Both the position numbers and the translations under genes were made by a program. Of a stretch of 63,322 nt of DNA, positions 1-7,718 are shown in pieces. The notes under the pieces were generated by a model that was given only the letters and a program-made list of their open reading frames with translations, searched no databases and was not told the origin of the DNA. Location of the stretch: positions 1-63,322 of the forward strand of contig JAFQTO010000004.1 of NCBI GenBank assembly GCA_017408985.1, read 5' to 3'. Origin of the DNA: Clostridia bacterium. GTDB taxonomy: Bacteria; Bacillota; Clostridia; Oscillospirales; Butyricicoccaceae. How positions within the stretch are numbered: the first letter of the stretch is position 1; each line of letters begins with the position of its first letter.

Positions 1-1
1 T

Positions 2-2440
2 ACCGATTTTGCAAGCAAGGGATATGTTGCGGTAACGGCAACCGTATCCGGAAGTAATAAGTATGTAAAGTTCAGACTTATATTTGAAAACGGCAGAGAA
101 ATAAGCGCGAACTGTACCTTCAGGGTAGACCCCAATCTGCCTAACCTGTGGATCAAACCCGGAAGCTACTTCAGAGGTAATTTTAATGCGTATAACCCTC
201 TTGAAAGCGAAGTAAGAGACTTCGGTTTTTATGAGACCCATGCGATGCAGTTCTATTATGGAACAAAGGATGACCTTGGAAAGCCTGTTGAACTGGAAAG
301 CTGGAGTTATACATCTCCTGCGGATACCTCGGAGACAATACTCACGGTTACGGAGTTTGTCGACTATGACGGCAATACAGGATATATACTCGAGGGCAGA
401 TATTTTGGAGTAGAGGATTGCACAGGTATTCTTACTCTTACGTTAGCAGATAACCAAAAAGTATCCCTCCCCATCAAGTTCGGAAAGAGAGAAGAATCTC
501 CGGATGTTTATTCTCAGCCCAAGCAGGAAGGTCGGTACTTCTTGAAGGAAGGCACAATATACGGTATGCCCGGTGAGCAAAAGACAGTATATTATTTCCC
601 CGCACAGGACAAAGAATATGTCCAGATCCTGGTAGATAAAGGCAAAGAGGGAATTATGAGCACTGATGCAGTGGAGATACCCTTCAATGCGGTGACGGTA
701 TACGAACTCTATGAGATAGACACCACCCATCTGGAAAAGGATGGATACGTTGCAATCACCTCCGTTGTTTCTGAAAACGTGACTGATAAACAGCGTGTTC
801 AGCTGCATTTTGTAGACACAAAGGGCAAAGCTATCAGTGCGATAGTAAGATTCAGATCGGATATTACCAATAACTATGACCACAGCGGCGTAGTACCCGT
901 GCTTACTTATCAGGAATCTGTATATACCTTTGGCTTTGGACGCTCAAATGGTCAAACCATTCGTTTTGCCGGTCAAGGAACCATTAACCGCAGCTGGCAT
1001 AATTATGATGAATACAGAACAGACAAATATATCATAGGCGCTCACAAAAGAGACGGAAGCATTGAGTATATTGCATCTAAGGATCAGTTTGACAAGTACA
1101 TACTCAACGTGACATTGGAGATAGATGAAAACTCCGCAGGTCAGTTAATGTATTATAATGGCACATCGATTGATACCGATGCATTCAAAATGGAAGTCAT
1201 CAAAGACGATACCGCTGACCATCCCTGGTCTATTGCGTTTTCCATCAAAAAAGAGCACCTGATTTCTGTCCGCGTTAAGATAAATATTACAGTTCAGATG
1301 CCCGGATGGGACGAGCCCAAAACCTATTCTCAGTGGCACGTATACGGCGCATTGAAATATGACGACGAGACACGGCGCGAGTTTATTTTTGACGGCTCGG
1401 CGTATGATACGTCCGAAAAACTCAATGAGCTGATGGCTTTGGACAGAGAGGGCTTCCTGAATGCTTTCCGCAAGAACAGCTTCGAAGAGTATCTGGCTTA
1501 CCTGGAAGTGGCATCCCAGAATCCTGATATAGTTCTTCGTTTGCCTGCTGTGGAGTATGATGATGTCATTTATATTGAGTCGGGCACACAGTGGGGTGCG
1601 CTTTGCAAACTGGAAGGTACAGAGCAAAGCGGAAAGAAAACTACGATGTGTGCTATGGTGCTGACCTCTGACCCTGATAGCAATTTTAATGTTTTTGTCT
1701 GGGTAGAAAATATCGATTTTGTTGCAAAGGACGGCATAAAAGTCAACAGAGGAAACCGTGAACTGAGCTGTGGTATAATGGCTGCTCATGTGAGCCCCCG
1801 ATTGACAAATGTATCTTTTAGCGGTTATGAGGTTGGTGTATATGCCACTTATGCCGATATAACCCTGTGCCGGTTTGAAAATAACCAAATAGGATACCTT
1901 TTGAGCAACGATGAGTTTGATCCCAATATTGTGTATGATGGCAGCACTAACGGTTATTTCAGGCAGAACGTAAGAGGAAATGACTTTATCAATAACGGTA
2001 TTGCGATCAAGGTGGAAGAGCTTCCCAAGGGCGCTACAGGTATTCAGATGACCTATCACTCCAACAACTTCATCGATAACGATCGTGATATGGATATGGC
2101 GAACGGTGAATTAGGCACAATGTATTATGTGTACAATAACTATTTCGGCTGGAATATACTTGGCGTTCTGACACCTCGCACCGCTTTGGTAGAGTTGGGC
2201 AAAAACACCGTAGTAATCACAAACCCCCGTCGTTGGGCACCCTATGGTAGCGGGGATGACAGACTCTATGTTGATGTTCTGTATCCGGGTGTTACGTGGA
2301 TAGTTAACAGCCAGAGCAGTGACCTCAAAATAGCAGAAGAACTTATAGATACAGAGAACGACACTGAATTGAATGTTACTGATGATCAGGGCAAAACAGT
2401 TGCCAAGTGGAAGTTTGAAGGAGGCAAGAAAGAAAAATGA
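2..2440 (+). CDS. Secreted cell-surface protein with C-terminal parallel beta-helix (5' partial)
   Basis: The reading frame is open from base 2 without a stop, so the true start lies upstream of the window; the first internal ATG is at 245. The visible 812 codons are rich in beta-strand-like, polar sequence with no membrane segment. A motif of the form GYVA(V/I)T followed by an expanded strand and 'ISA' occurs near codons 7-40 and again near 255-285, which suggests repeated Ig-like modules. Around residues 610-700 asparagine/glycine-rich strands ('GYEVGVYATYADIT', 'NDFINNGIAI', 'NNFIDND') look like right-handed parallel beta-helix repeats of the NosD/pectate-lyase-like kind. Its stop overlaps the next gene by 4 nt (ATGA), so the two are translationally coupled. 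Function is unknown; an extracellular carbohydrate- or host-facing role is an inference. Codon use is more AT-rich than in genes after 3.9 kb. Confidence 0.8.
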   Translation, partial: TDFASKGYVAVTATVSGSNKYVKFRLIFENGREISANCTFRVDPNLPNLWIKPGSYFRGNFNAYNPLESEVRDFGFYETHAMQFYYGTKDDLGKPVELESWSYTSPADTSETILTVTEFVDYDGNTGYILEGRYFGVEDCTGILTLTLADNQKVSLPIKFGKREESPDVYSQPKQEGRYFLKEGTIYGMPGEQKTVYYFPAQDKEYVQILVDKGKEGIMSTDAVEIPFNAVTVYELYEIDTTHLEKDGYVAITSVVSENVTDKQRVQLHFVDTKGKAISAIVRFRSDITNNYDHSGVVPVLTYQESVYTFGFGRSNGQTIRFAGQGTINRSWHNYDEYRTDKYIIGAHKRDGSIEYIASKDQFDKYILNVTLEIDENSAGQLMYYNGTSIDTDAFKMEVIKDDTADHPWSIAFSIKKEHLISVRVKINITVQMPGWDEPKTYSQWHVYGALKYDDETRREFIFDGSAYDTSEKLNELMALDREGFLNAFRKNSFEEYLAYLEVASQNPDIVLRLPAVEYDDVIYIESGTQWGALCKLEGTEQSGKKTTMCAMVLTSDPDSNFNVFVWVENIDFVAKDGIKVNRGNRELSCGIMAAHVSPRLTNVSFSGYEVGVYATYADITLCRFENNQIGYLLSNDEFDPNIVYDGSTNGYFRQNVRGNDFINNGIAIKVEELPKGATGIQMTYHSNNFIDNDRDMDMANGELGTMYYVYNNYFGWNILGVLTPRTALVELGKNTVVITNPRRWAPYGSGDDRLYVDVLYPGVTWIVNSQSSDLKIAEELIDTENDTELNVTDDQGKTVAKWKFEGGKKEK

Positions 2441-3735
2441 GAAGACAGATTATTGTAACATTGCTGTTGATTTCATTACTGAGCATTGTTTCTTTTGCGG
2501 GCAACGAGTTTGATGCGGGTATCACTATAACCGAGAATGATGGGATAATTACTGTGGATATTCCCACATCTAACGACCCGGTATTGGAAGAGTGGGAACC
2601 CATACTGTATATTCCTTATAGCGGTAAAGCTGCAAAGCTGGAGATAGCATTTGGAGAGACTGTATTTGTGGGAACGGTAGAAGACGGAGAGGTATACTTT
2701 TCTGTTGCCAAGGGCGGAACCTACATCATTCGTGAAAATTGCGAAAACCCCGATATTGGACACAACGTGCATACATGGGTAGACGGCAAAGGCGATTGTG
2801 TGGTATGCTCTCAGACTATCAGCAAGGAACCAGAACAACCGGAATTCAGCATCAGCACAGTATCGGTAACCCTCTATAACAATCTTGCGATCAACTATAA
2901 AGTCGATGAGAGCCTGTTCACAGAGTTTGGCTACAGTGATCCGTATATGGTCTTTGAGTTCAACGGAAAAGAAACCGTTGTAGACGGCTATACCGCCTCT
3001 GCAGGTAAGTATGTGTTTGCATTCACCGACATTGCTCCCAATATGATGGGGGATACCGTTTACGGAACACTGTATGCAACTTATAACGGTGAAGTCGTCA
3101 AGAGCAAGACTGTAGGTTACAGTATCAAGGAATACTGCGATGCAGTGCTTGAGAACTATACAGGTGCAGCTTACGCAGAATTGAGAACAATGCTTGTTGA
3201 TCTGCTCAACTACGGTGCTGCATCTCAGGTGTTTTCAGGCTACAATGCTGACACATTGGTAAATGCATCTTTGTCTGATGCGCTGAAAGCCGAGGGCTCC
3301 CAGCAGCTTCCCGAATTGGAGAACGTTCTGACCGGCGGATATGAAAAAATAGATAATCCCACCGTATCTTGGACAGGCGTAGGTCTGCTGCTTAATGACT
3401 CGATCACAATGCGATTCAAGATAGACGCTGCCGATGTTGAGGGGATGTCGCTCAAAGTAAGCGGCGGCGGATATAACTGGACTATAGATTCCGGCAAGTT
3501 CATAGCAACAAACGGCGGATATTACGTGTACTTCAACGGATTCAATGCGTATCAGGTCAGAGAGCATATCTACGTAACCGTATACAAGAACGGTGAGCCG
3601 GTAAGCAATACACTCCGATACAGCGTGGAATCCTATGCACAGAGCCAGCAGAACAATACTGCACAGCCTCAGCTTGCGGCACTTGTCGATGCGATGATGA
3701 AGTATGGCATCTCGGCATACAACTATATCCACTAA
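2437..3735 (+). CDS. Secreted protein with signal peptide and duplicated Clostridia-type extracellular domain
   Basis: 432 aa. The N-terminus has two arginines, a hydrophobic core (residues 5-19) and a likely cleavage after 'SFA', so it is exported. Residues 30-100 form a small beta domain that ends in a 'HTW.DGKGDCVVC' element, a short Cys/His motif often seen between domains of clostridial surface proteins. Residues 130-270 and 295-432 are two related modules. Each has a beta-sandwich half and a helical half with patterns such as 'YSIKEYC', 'ELRTMLVDLLNYGAA' and 'LAALVDAMMKYG', which I recognise as a recurring unnamed domain of secreted Ruminococcus-type proteins. It starts inside the stop of the upstream surface protein and is followed 15 nt later by a 49-codon gene, so all three probably share a transcript. 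Function unknown. Confidence 0.85.
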   Translation: MRRQIIVTLLLISLLSIVSFAGNEFDAGITITENDGIITVDIPTSNDPVLEEWEPILYIPYSGKAAKLEIAFGETVFVGTVEDGEVYFSVAKGGTYIIRENCENPDIGHNVHTWVDGKGDCVVCSQTISKEPEQPEFSISTVSVTLYNNLAINYKVDESLFTEFGYSDPYMVFEFNGKETVVDGYTASAGKYVFAFTDIAPNMMGDTVYGTLYATYNGEVVKSKTVGYSIKEYCDAVLENYTGAAYAELRTMLVDLLNYGAASQVFSGYNADTLVNASLSDALKAEGSQQLPELENVLTGGYEKIDNPTVSWTGVGLLLNDSITMRFKIDAADVEGMSLKVSGGGYNWTIDSGKFIATNGGYYVYFNGFNAYQVREHIYVTVYKNGEPVSNTLRYSVESYAQSQQNNTAQPQLAALVDAMMKYGISAYNYIH

Positions 3736-3750
3736 TGCAGGAGGGTAGAA

Positions 3751-3900
3751 ATGGATAAAAAACAGTATGAAACACCAATGATCGAAAATATCGAGATCAA
3801 GGTCGAGGACGTAATGAACCAAAGTGGTCCCGGAGGTATAGAATTACCCGATATTCCCGTACCTTTGAGTTTTGGCAACGACCCGGTTGAAAAGTTCTGA
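3751..3900 (+). CDS. 49-aa small peptide with acidic leader and Ser-Gly-Pro-Gly-Gly core
   Basis: ATG at 3751 is preceded by GGAGGG at a good spacing and the frame ends with TGA at 3898-3900, just before a strong terminator. The peptide begins 'MDKKQYETPMIENIEIKVED', continues 'VMNQSGPGG' and ends in a proline-rich tail. The layout (Lys/Tyr start, 'P.IE.IE....EDV' middle, then a Ser/Gly motif) matches a class of short peptides common in gut Clostridia and reminiscent of RiPP precursors with a leader and a Gly-rich junction. No maturation enzyme is seen nearby, so a RiPP role is speculative. It is probably co-transcribed with the surface-protein genes upstream. Confidence 0.75.
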   Translation: MDKKQYETPMIENIEIKVEDVMNQSGPGGIELPDIPVPLSFGNDPVEKF

Positions 3901-3910
3901 ACATAAAAAA

Positions 3911-3947
3911 CCAACACCGCTGCATTAGCAGCGGTGTTGGCTTTTTT
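3911..3947. terminator. Bidirectional Rho-independent terminator
   Basis: A near-perfect hairpin (CCAACACCGCTGC at 3911-3923 pairing with the arm ending at 3940) is followed by a T-run on the plus strand and flanked by six A on the other side. It can therefore end both the small peptide transcript and the convergent hflC transcript. Confidence 0.9.
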
Positions 3948-3963
3948 ATGTTCTGCAGTTTTC

Positions 3964-4854
3964 TTACTTTTCCAGTGAGCCCAGCAGGATCTGGGCGAGG
4001 GGGGAGTCGGAGGAGAGGATGACGGTGCTTTCGCCGTTTGCCAGAGAGGCTTTCAGGGCGTCGAGGGCAAGGGTGAACTCATAGAAGTCCTTTTTGTCCT
4101 CGGAGTTATAGGCTTCGTTGAGCATCTGCATATATGCGGCTTCACCCTCTGCCTCAAGCAGTGCTGCCTGAGCTTCGGCGTTGGAGATGATGATATTTAC
4201 CTGCTTGTCAACGTCGTTGACTATCAGGGCGGCTTCGTAGTCACCGTCGGCGGTGTATTTTTCTGCCATCTGGTTACGCTCGGAGATCATTCTGCCGTAA
4301 ACCGCGTTCTCGTTGGACATGGGCAGGTCAAATCTCTTGATCTTGACGTCAACGACAGAGATACCGTAGCTTTCGGTTGCCTCGGCAACGTTGGCGGTAA
4401 TGGTGGAGTAGATGTCGTTTCGTGCCGATGCGTCCTCTTCGTTGATGATGTCGCTCTGTGCCAGCTTGCTCATCAGGTTCTTGAACGCGTTGTAGGTGAT
4501 AGCGTCAAGACGCTGTTCGGCAGAGGATACGGTGCCCAGGGACTGATAGAACTTGAGAGGATCGCTTATCTTCCACATAACGTAGCTGTCTACGGTCATA
4601 TTCTGCTTGTCCAGAGTGGTGACCTCGGAGGGGCTGATGTCGTAGAGCATGGTAGCTTTGGGGAACACTTTGATGGTGTCGATAAAAGGCACCTTGAAGT
4701 GCAGTCCGGCATCATTGGTGGTGTTGATTATCTTGGAAAAACGCACGGTGCAGGCGTATTCGTTCTCCTTGACGGTATACACGCCCGAACTGCCCACGAT
4801 AACGAGGGCAATAACTATAACGGCAAGTGTGATGCCGATGGCTTTTTTCTTCAT
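3964..4854 (-). CDS. hflC: SPFH-domain membrane protein, HflC-like
   Basis: 296 aa with one N-terminal membrane anchor (residues 5-24) followed by an SPFH/Band-7 domain (about 25-190: 'GVYTVKENEYACTVRF', 'GLHFKVPFIDTIKVFP') and an alanine/glutamate-rich coiled coil ('AEAQAALLEAEGEAAYMQML'), the classic HflC architecture. HflC forms a large membrane-anchored ring with HflK that, in well-studied bacteria, encloses and modulates the FtsH protease. It sits 13 nt downstream of hflK and probably depends on it for expression and assembly. The gene ends at a shared bidirectional terminator. Pairing with hflK makes the call firm; regulation of FtsH in this organism is inferred. Confidence 0.92.
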   Translation of the reverse strand: MKKKAIGITLAVIVIALVIVGSSGVYTVKENEYACTVRFSKIINTTNDAGLHFKVPFIDTIKVFPKATMLYDISPSEVTTLDKQNMTVDSYVMWKISDPLKFYQSLGTVSSAEQRLDAITYNAFKNLMSKLAQSDIINEEDASARNDIYSTITANVAEATESYGISVVDVKIKRFDLPMSNENAVYGRMISERNQMAEKYTADGDYEAALIVNDVDKQVNIIISNAEAQAALLEAEGEAAYMQMLNEAYNSEDKKDFYEFTLALDALKASLANGESTVILSSDSPLAQILLGSLEK

Positions 4855-4867
4855 AGCTTTGTCCTCC

Positions 4868-5908
4868 TTACTTTACCAGACTGTCAAGGGGCAGCAGGGT
4901 GTTTACGCCGTTTTCATCGGTGTTGATATACAGCTTGACACCGGGCAGCACCTGAGAGATGGTCTCATAGTACATTCTTGCGCGGGTTATTTCGGGATCG
5001 TTGATATACTCCTGATACATAGCCTCAAACATAGCGACCTGCTTGGTAGCCTCGTTGATACGGCTCTGCTTGAGGTACTCTGCGTTCTGTATCAGCTTGT
5101 CAGCCTCCGCCTGAGCCGAAGGCAGCTTGGAGTTCTGGTATGCGCGAGCCTGATTGATAACGGTCTCAGCCTGCTGTTTTGCCGTCTCAACGCTCTTGAA
5201 TGCCTCAATGACGTCGTTGGTGGGGGGCTCACTGTCCTGGATCTTGACGTCCACCAGCATCAGACCGATGTCGTAGTCTGCGAGGATCTCGGTGATAAAC
5301 TCCTTTACCTGACGTTGGATCTGCTCCTTACCGTCGGTAAGAACGGCGTCAACGTTGGTGGAACCTACCACGTTGCGCACCTGGCTCTGCACCAGATTGC
5401 GGAGGATGTCCTCAGGTGCGTAGGAAGCATACAGATACTTGACGGGGTCGGAGATCTTGTACTCAATAAAGAACTCGATGTTGACTATGTTGTAGTCACC
5501 GGTTATCATCTTGCTCTCGTCGGTGACCAGCTTGTAGCCGGTGGAGCTGTCGTCCGAGCGGTAGCCCAGCTCAAGCTTCTGGTATACGTTGACGTCGACC
5601 TTTTCAACGTTCTGAATACCGAAGGGAAGTTTGAAATGCATACCCGCCTCGGTTATGTCGGTGACCTTGCCGAATGTGGTCACCACAGCCTGCTGCTTGT
5701 CGTCTACCGTGTACCAGCAGGTAAAAGCGCATACAACGGCGAGCAGGATAACTATCGCCAGAGGCAGCAGCTTCTTGAACTTGGGCAGGTTGATGTTTAC
5801 GTTGACCGGTTTTTTGGGTGTGTTGGGGGGAGGGGGTTGTGTGCCGCCCGTACCGAAAGGCCCTGCGCCGTAAGGTCCGGAGCGGTAACTGCCGTTGTTG
5901 AACTCCAT
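4868..5908 (-). CDS. hflK: SPFH-domain membrane protein, HflK-like
   Basis: 346 aa. A Gly/Pro-rich cytoplasmic N-terminus (residues 1-35, with a PPPP run) precedes a membrane segment at about 46-66, an SPFH domain ('DDKQQAVVTTFGKVTDI', 'GMHFKLPFGI') and a helical coiled-coil region rich in Ala/Glu/Gln ('VETAKQQAETVINQARAYQ'). Gly/Pro-rich N-termini are characteristic of HflK. The start ATG has GGAGAC upstream. It lies 24 nt after the citC-like gene and 13 nt before hflC, so the three look like one operon. It would form the HflKC membrane ring with HflC. Confidence 0.92.
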   Translation of the reverse strand: MEFNNGSYRSGPYGAGPFGTGGTQPPPPNTPKKPVNVNINLPKFKKLLPLAIVILLAVVCAFTCWYTVDDKQQAVVTTFGKVTDITEAGMHFKLPFGIQNVEKVDVNVYQKLELGYRSDDSSTGYKLVTDESKMITGDYNIVNIEFFIEYKISDPVKYLYASYAPEDILRNLVQSQVRNVVGSTNVDAVLTDGKEQIQRQVKEFITEILADYDIGLMLVDVKIQDSEPPTNDVIEAFKSVETAKQQAETVINQARAYQNSKLPSAQAEADKLIQNAEYLKQSRINEATKQVAMFEAMYQEYINDPEITRARMYYETISQVLPGVKLYINTDENGVNTLLPLDSLVK

Positions 5909-5932
5909 GATGTAGTCTCCTTTATTTTCAAT

Positions 5933-6919
5933 TTATTTGTCGGCAAAAAATGTTTTGTCCACGTACTCCATAGTGGTGGGGGGCAGCAGAGTGAGCAGCG
6001 CCTCACGGTTCTTCTCCTCAATAAGCTTGCGCACACGGCTGGCGCTGATAGCCTCGCCGTTTGATGTCTTGCGCTCGATGATAGTAAGCTCGATGCCGCG
6101 GTCGGGCAGCAGCTTTTTAAGGCGCTGATTGTATGCGTTGGTCACCGCAGAGTGAGGCTCCGTGCCTACGAAGCGGCGGGTGATGCCGAGAGCGGGTGCG
6201 AACTTTTTGGAGAATACCTCGATGTCCATATCGCACTTGATATCGTCCACCTTGGTCTTATCCTTGATAAAATAGGTGGGGAAGGTTGCCGAGGATATCA
6301 TATACTTGCCCGTGGGGCAGACGATGACGTTGGGCAGGTCGGCCGTGCCTTTTTTGACAAGCTCGTACCTGACGGAAGCAGGGAAAAAGCTCTTGTCCTC
6401 ACTGAGCACGAATATATACAGCCAGTCAACAGCCTGAGACGCCTGCTCGATAAGATAACGGTGACCCAGCGTAAAGGGGTTGCAGTTGACTACAACGGCG
6501 CCGCAGACACCCTCTTTTTTGGGCAGGGCAGACACAAAAGTATCACAGCCGCCTCTGACGCTCTCCATCAGCAAAGCGTCCTGAGTGCGTGCCACGGGGT
6601 AAAAGCCCAGACCGCCGAACATATCTATATTCTTGGGCTTGGTGAACAGAAACAGATGCTCCTCACCGTTGTCGAAAGCCTGACTCCGCAGCGCGGTGAT
6701 GATGGTGGCGGACAGACCCTCGCCCTGATGGTTCTCGCTGACGGCGATGCACTTGAGCACGTTCTTTTCCAGTGAGCCGGTGGCGATTATCTCGTCGTTT
6801 TCCAGCGCATTGACCGTAAAGGTGCAGCCGGGGTCAAAATCCAGACCGCTTTCTTTAAGAAACTTCTCAAGCTCTTTAAGATAAAAACCGCGGGCAGGCC
6901 GCAGATACTGAAGCTCCAT
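5933..6919 (-). CDS. citC: [Citrate (pro-3S)-lyase] ligase-like protein (GNAT + nucleotidylyltransferase)
   Basis: 328 aa from the ATG at 6919, chosen because AGAGGTG lies 7 nt upstream; a GTG nine bases earlier would overlap that site. The N-terminal 130 residues form a GNAT-like acetyltransferase domain ('HQGEGLSATIITAL', 'FGGLGFYPV'). The C-terminal part is a HIGH-superfamily nucleotidylyltransferase with 'NPFTLGHRYLIE', 'FVGTEPHSAVTNAYN' and 'ISASRVRKLIE'. This is the CitC architecture, which acetylates the prosthetic group of citrate lyase using ATP and acetate. No citrate lyase subunit (citDEF, citG, citX) is in the window, so the partner is elsewhere or the protein acts on another carrier. 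It appears co-transcribed with hflK and hflC, an unusual partnership. Confidence 0.82.
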   Translation of the reverse strand: MELQYLRPARGFYLKELEKFLKESGLDFDPGCTFTVNALENDEIIATGSLEKNVLKCIAVSENHQGEGLSATIITALRSQAFDNGEEHLFLFTKPKNIDMFGGLGFYPVARTQDALLMESVRGGCDTFVSALPKKEGVCGAVVVNCNPFTLGHRYLIEQASQAVDWLYIFVLSEDKSFFPASVRYELVKKGTADLPNVIVCPTGKYMISSATFPTYFIKDKTKVDDIKCDMDIEVFSKKFAPALGITRRFVGTEPHSAVTNAYNQRLKKLLPDRGIELTIIERKTSNGEAISASRVRKLIEEKNREALLTLLPPTTMEYVDKTFFADK

Positions 6920-6995
6920 AATAAACACCTCTGACTTAAAATTACCTTAAAATTGTTACCAAATATCACACACAAATGTAAATATAGTATAAACG

Positions 6996-7023
6996 AAAAA
7001 CGCCCGTTTGAAAAGGCGTTTTT
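6996..7023. terminator. Weak A/T-flanked hairpin between rubrerythrin and citC
   Basis: AAAAACGCC (6996-7004) pairs with GGCGTTTTT (7015-7023) around a 10-nt loop, giving T-runs on either strand. It could back up the rubrerythrin terminator; the stem has only four G-C pairs. The rest of the 215-nt gap (6920-7134) shows no other feature besides the stronger hairpin at 7085. Confidence 0.4.
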
Positions 7024-7084
7024 TGATTATTTTGCTTTATATCCGCGCTCTTGCGCATCACACTCCCAAACGGACAAAAAACAA

Positions 7085-7113
7085 AGGCAGAGAGACCAAA
7101 GGTCTCTCTGCCT
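7085..7113 (-). terminator. Terminator of the secA-rubrerythrin transcript
   Basis: A perfect 13-bp stem (AGGCAGAGAGACC at 7085-7097 with its complement at 7101-7113, loop AAA) is followed on the minus strand by a T-rich tail (TTGTTTTTTG). It lies 21 nt after the rubrerythrin stop. Confidence 0.88.
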
Positions 7114-7134
7114 GACGAGGTTTGCTTATACGGA

Positions 7135-7668
7135 TCAGTAATTTTCGCGTCTCAGCTCGAAATATGCCTGGGGATGGTTGCAGACGGGGCAGACCTGAGG
7201 TGCGGATGCACCCTTGTGGAGGTGACCGCAGTTGCGGCACTCCCATACCTGCTCGCTGTCCTTTGCGAACACGGTCTGGGTCTTGAGGTTATTGAGCAGG
7301 GCGCGGTAGCGCTCCTCGTGGGTCTTTTCGATGGCGGCAACGCCCTTAAACTGCTTTGCCAGGTCATAGAAGCCCTCTTCCTCGGCTTCCTTTGCGAACT
7401 TGGCGTACATATCGGTCCACTCCCAGTTCTCGCCCTCGGCGGCAGCCAGCAGATTCTGCTCGGTGTTGCCGATGCCGCTGAGTGCCTTGAACCACAGCTT
7501 TGCGTGTTCTTTTTCGTTCTCGGCGGTCTTGAGGAAAAAGTCAGCTATCTGCTCGTAGCCTGCCTTTTTTGCGGCGGATGCAAAGTAGGTATACTTGTTT
7601 CTTGCCTCACTCTCGCCCGAAAAAGCTGCGCGGAGATTCTGTTCGGTTTTGCTTCCTTTGAGTTCCAT
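7135..7668 (-). CDS. rbr: Rubrerythrin
   Basis: 177 aa, the usual length for rubrerythrin. An N-terminal four-helix ferritin-like domain carries the di-iron ligands in 'GESEARNKY' and '[12 protein letters not shown]', and a second pair in '[24 protein letters not shown]'. The C-terminal 40 residues are a rubredoxin domain with two CxxC pairs ('[10 protein letters not shown]' and '[12 protein letters not shown]'). It reduces hydrogen peroxide to water in the cytoplasm of anaerobes and so protects against oxygen exposure. It lies 50 nt downstream of secA and ends at a strong terminator. Confidence 0.95.
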   Translation of the reverse strand: MELKGSKTEQNLRAAFSGESEARNKYTYFASAAKKAGYEQIADFFLKTAENEKEHAKLWFKALSGIGNTEQNLLAAAEGENWEWTDMYAKFAKEAEEEGFYDLAKQFKGVAAIEKTHEERYRALLNNLKTQTVFAKDSEQVWECRNCGHLHKGASAPQVCPVCNHPQAYFELRRENY

Positions 7669-7718
7669 TTCTGTTTTCTCCTTTTCTTTTTTATATATTC
7701 TTGCCGAAAATATTGTGA

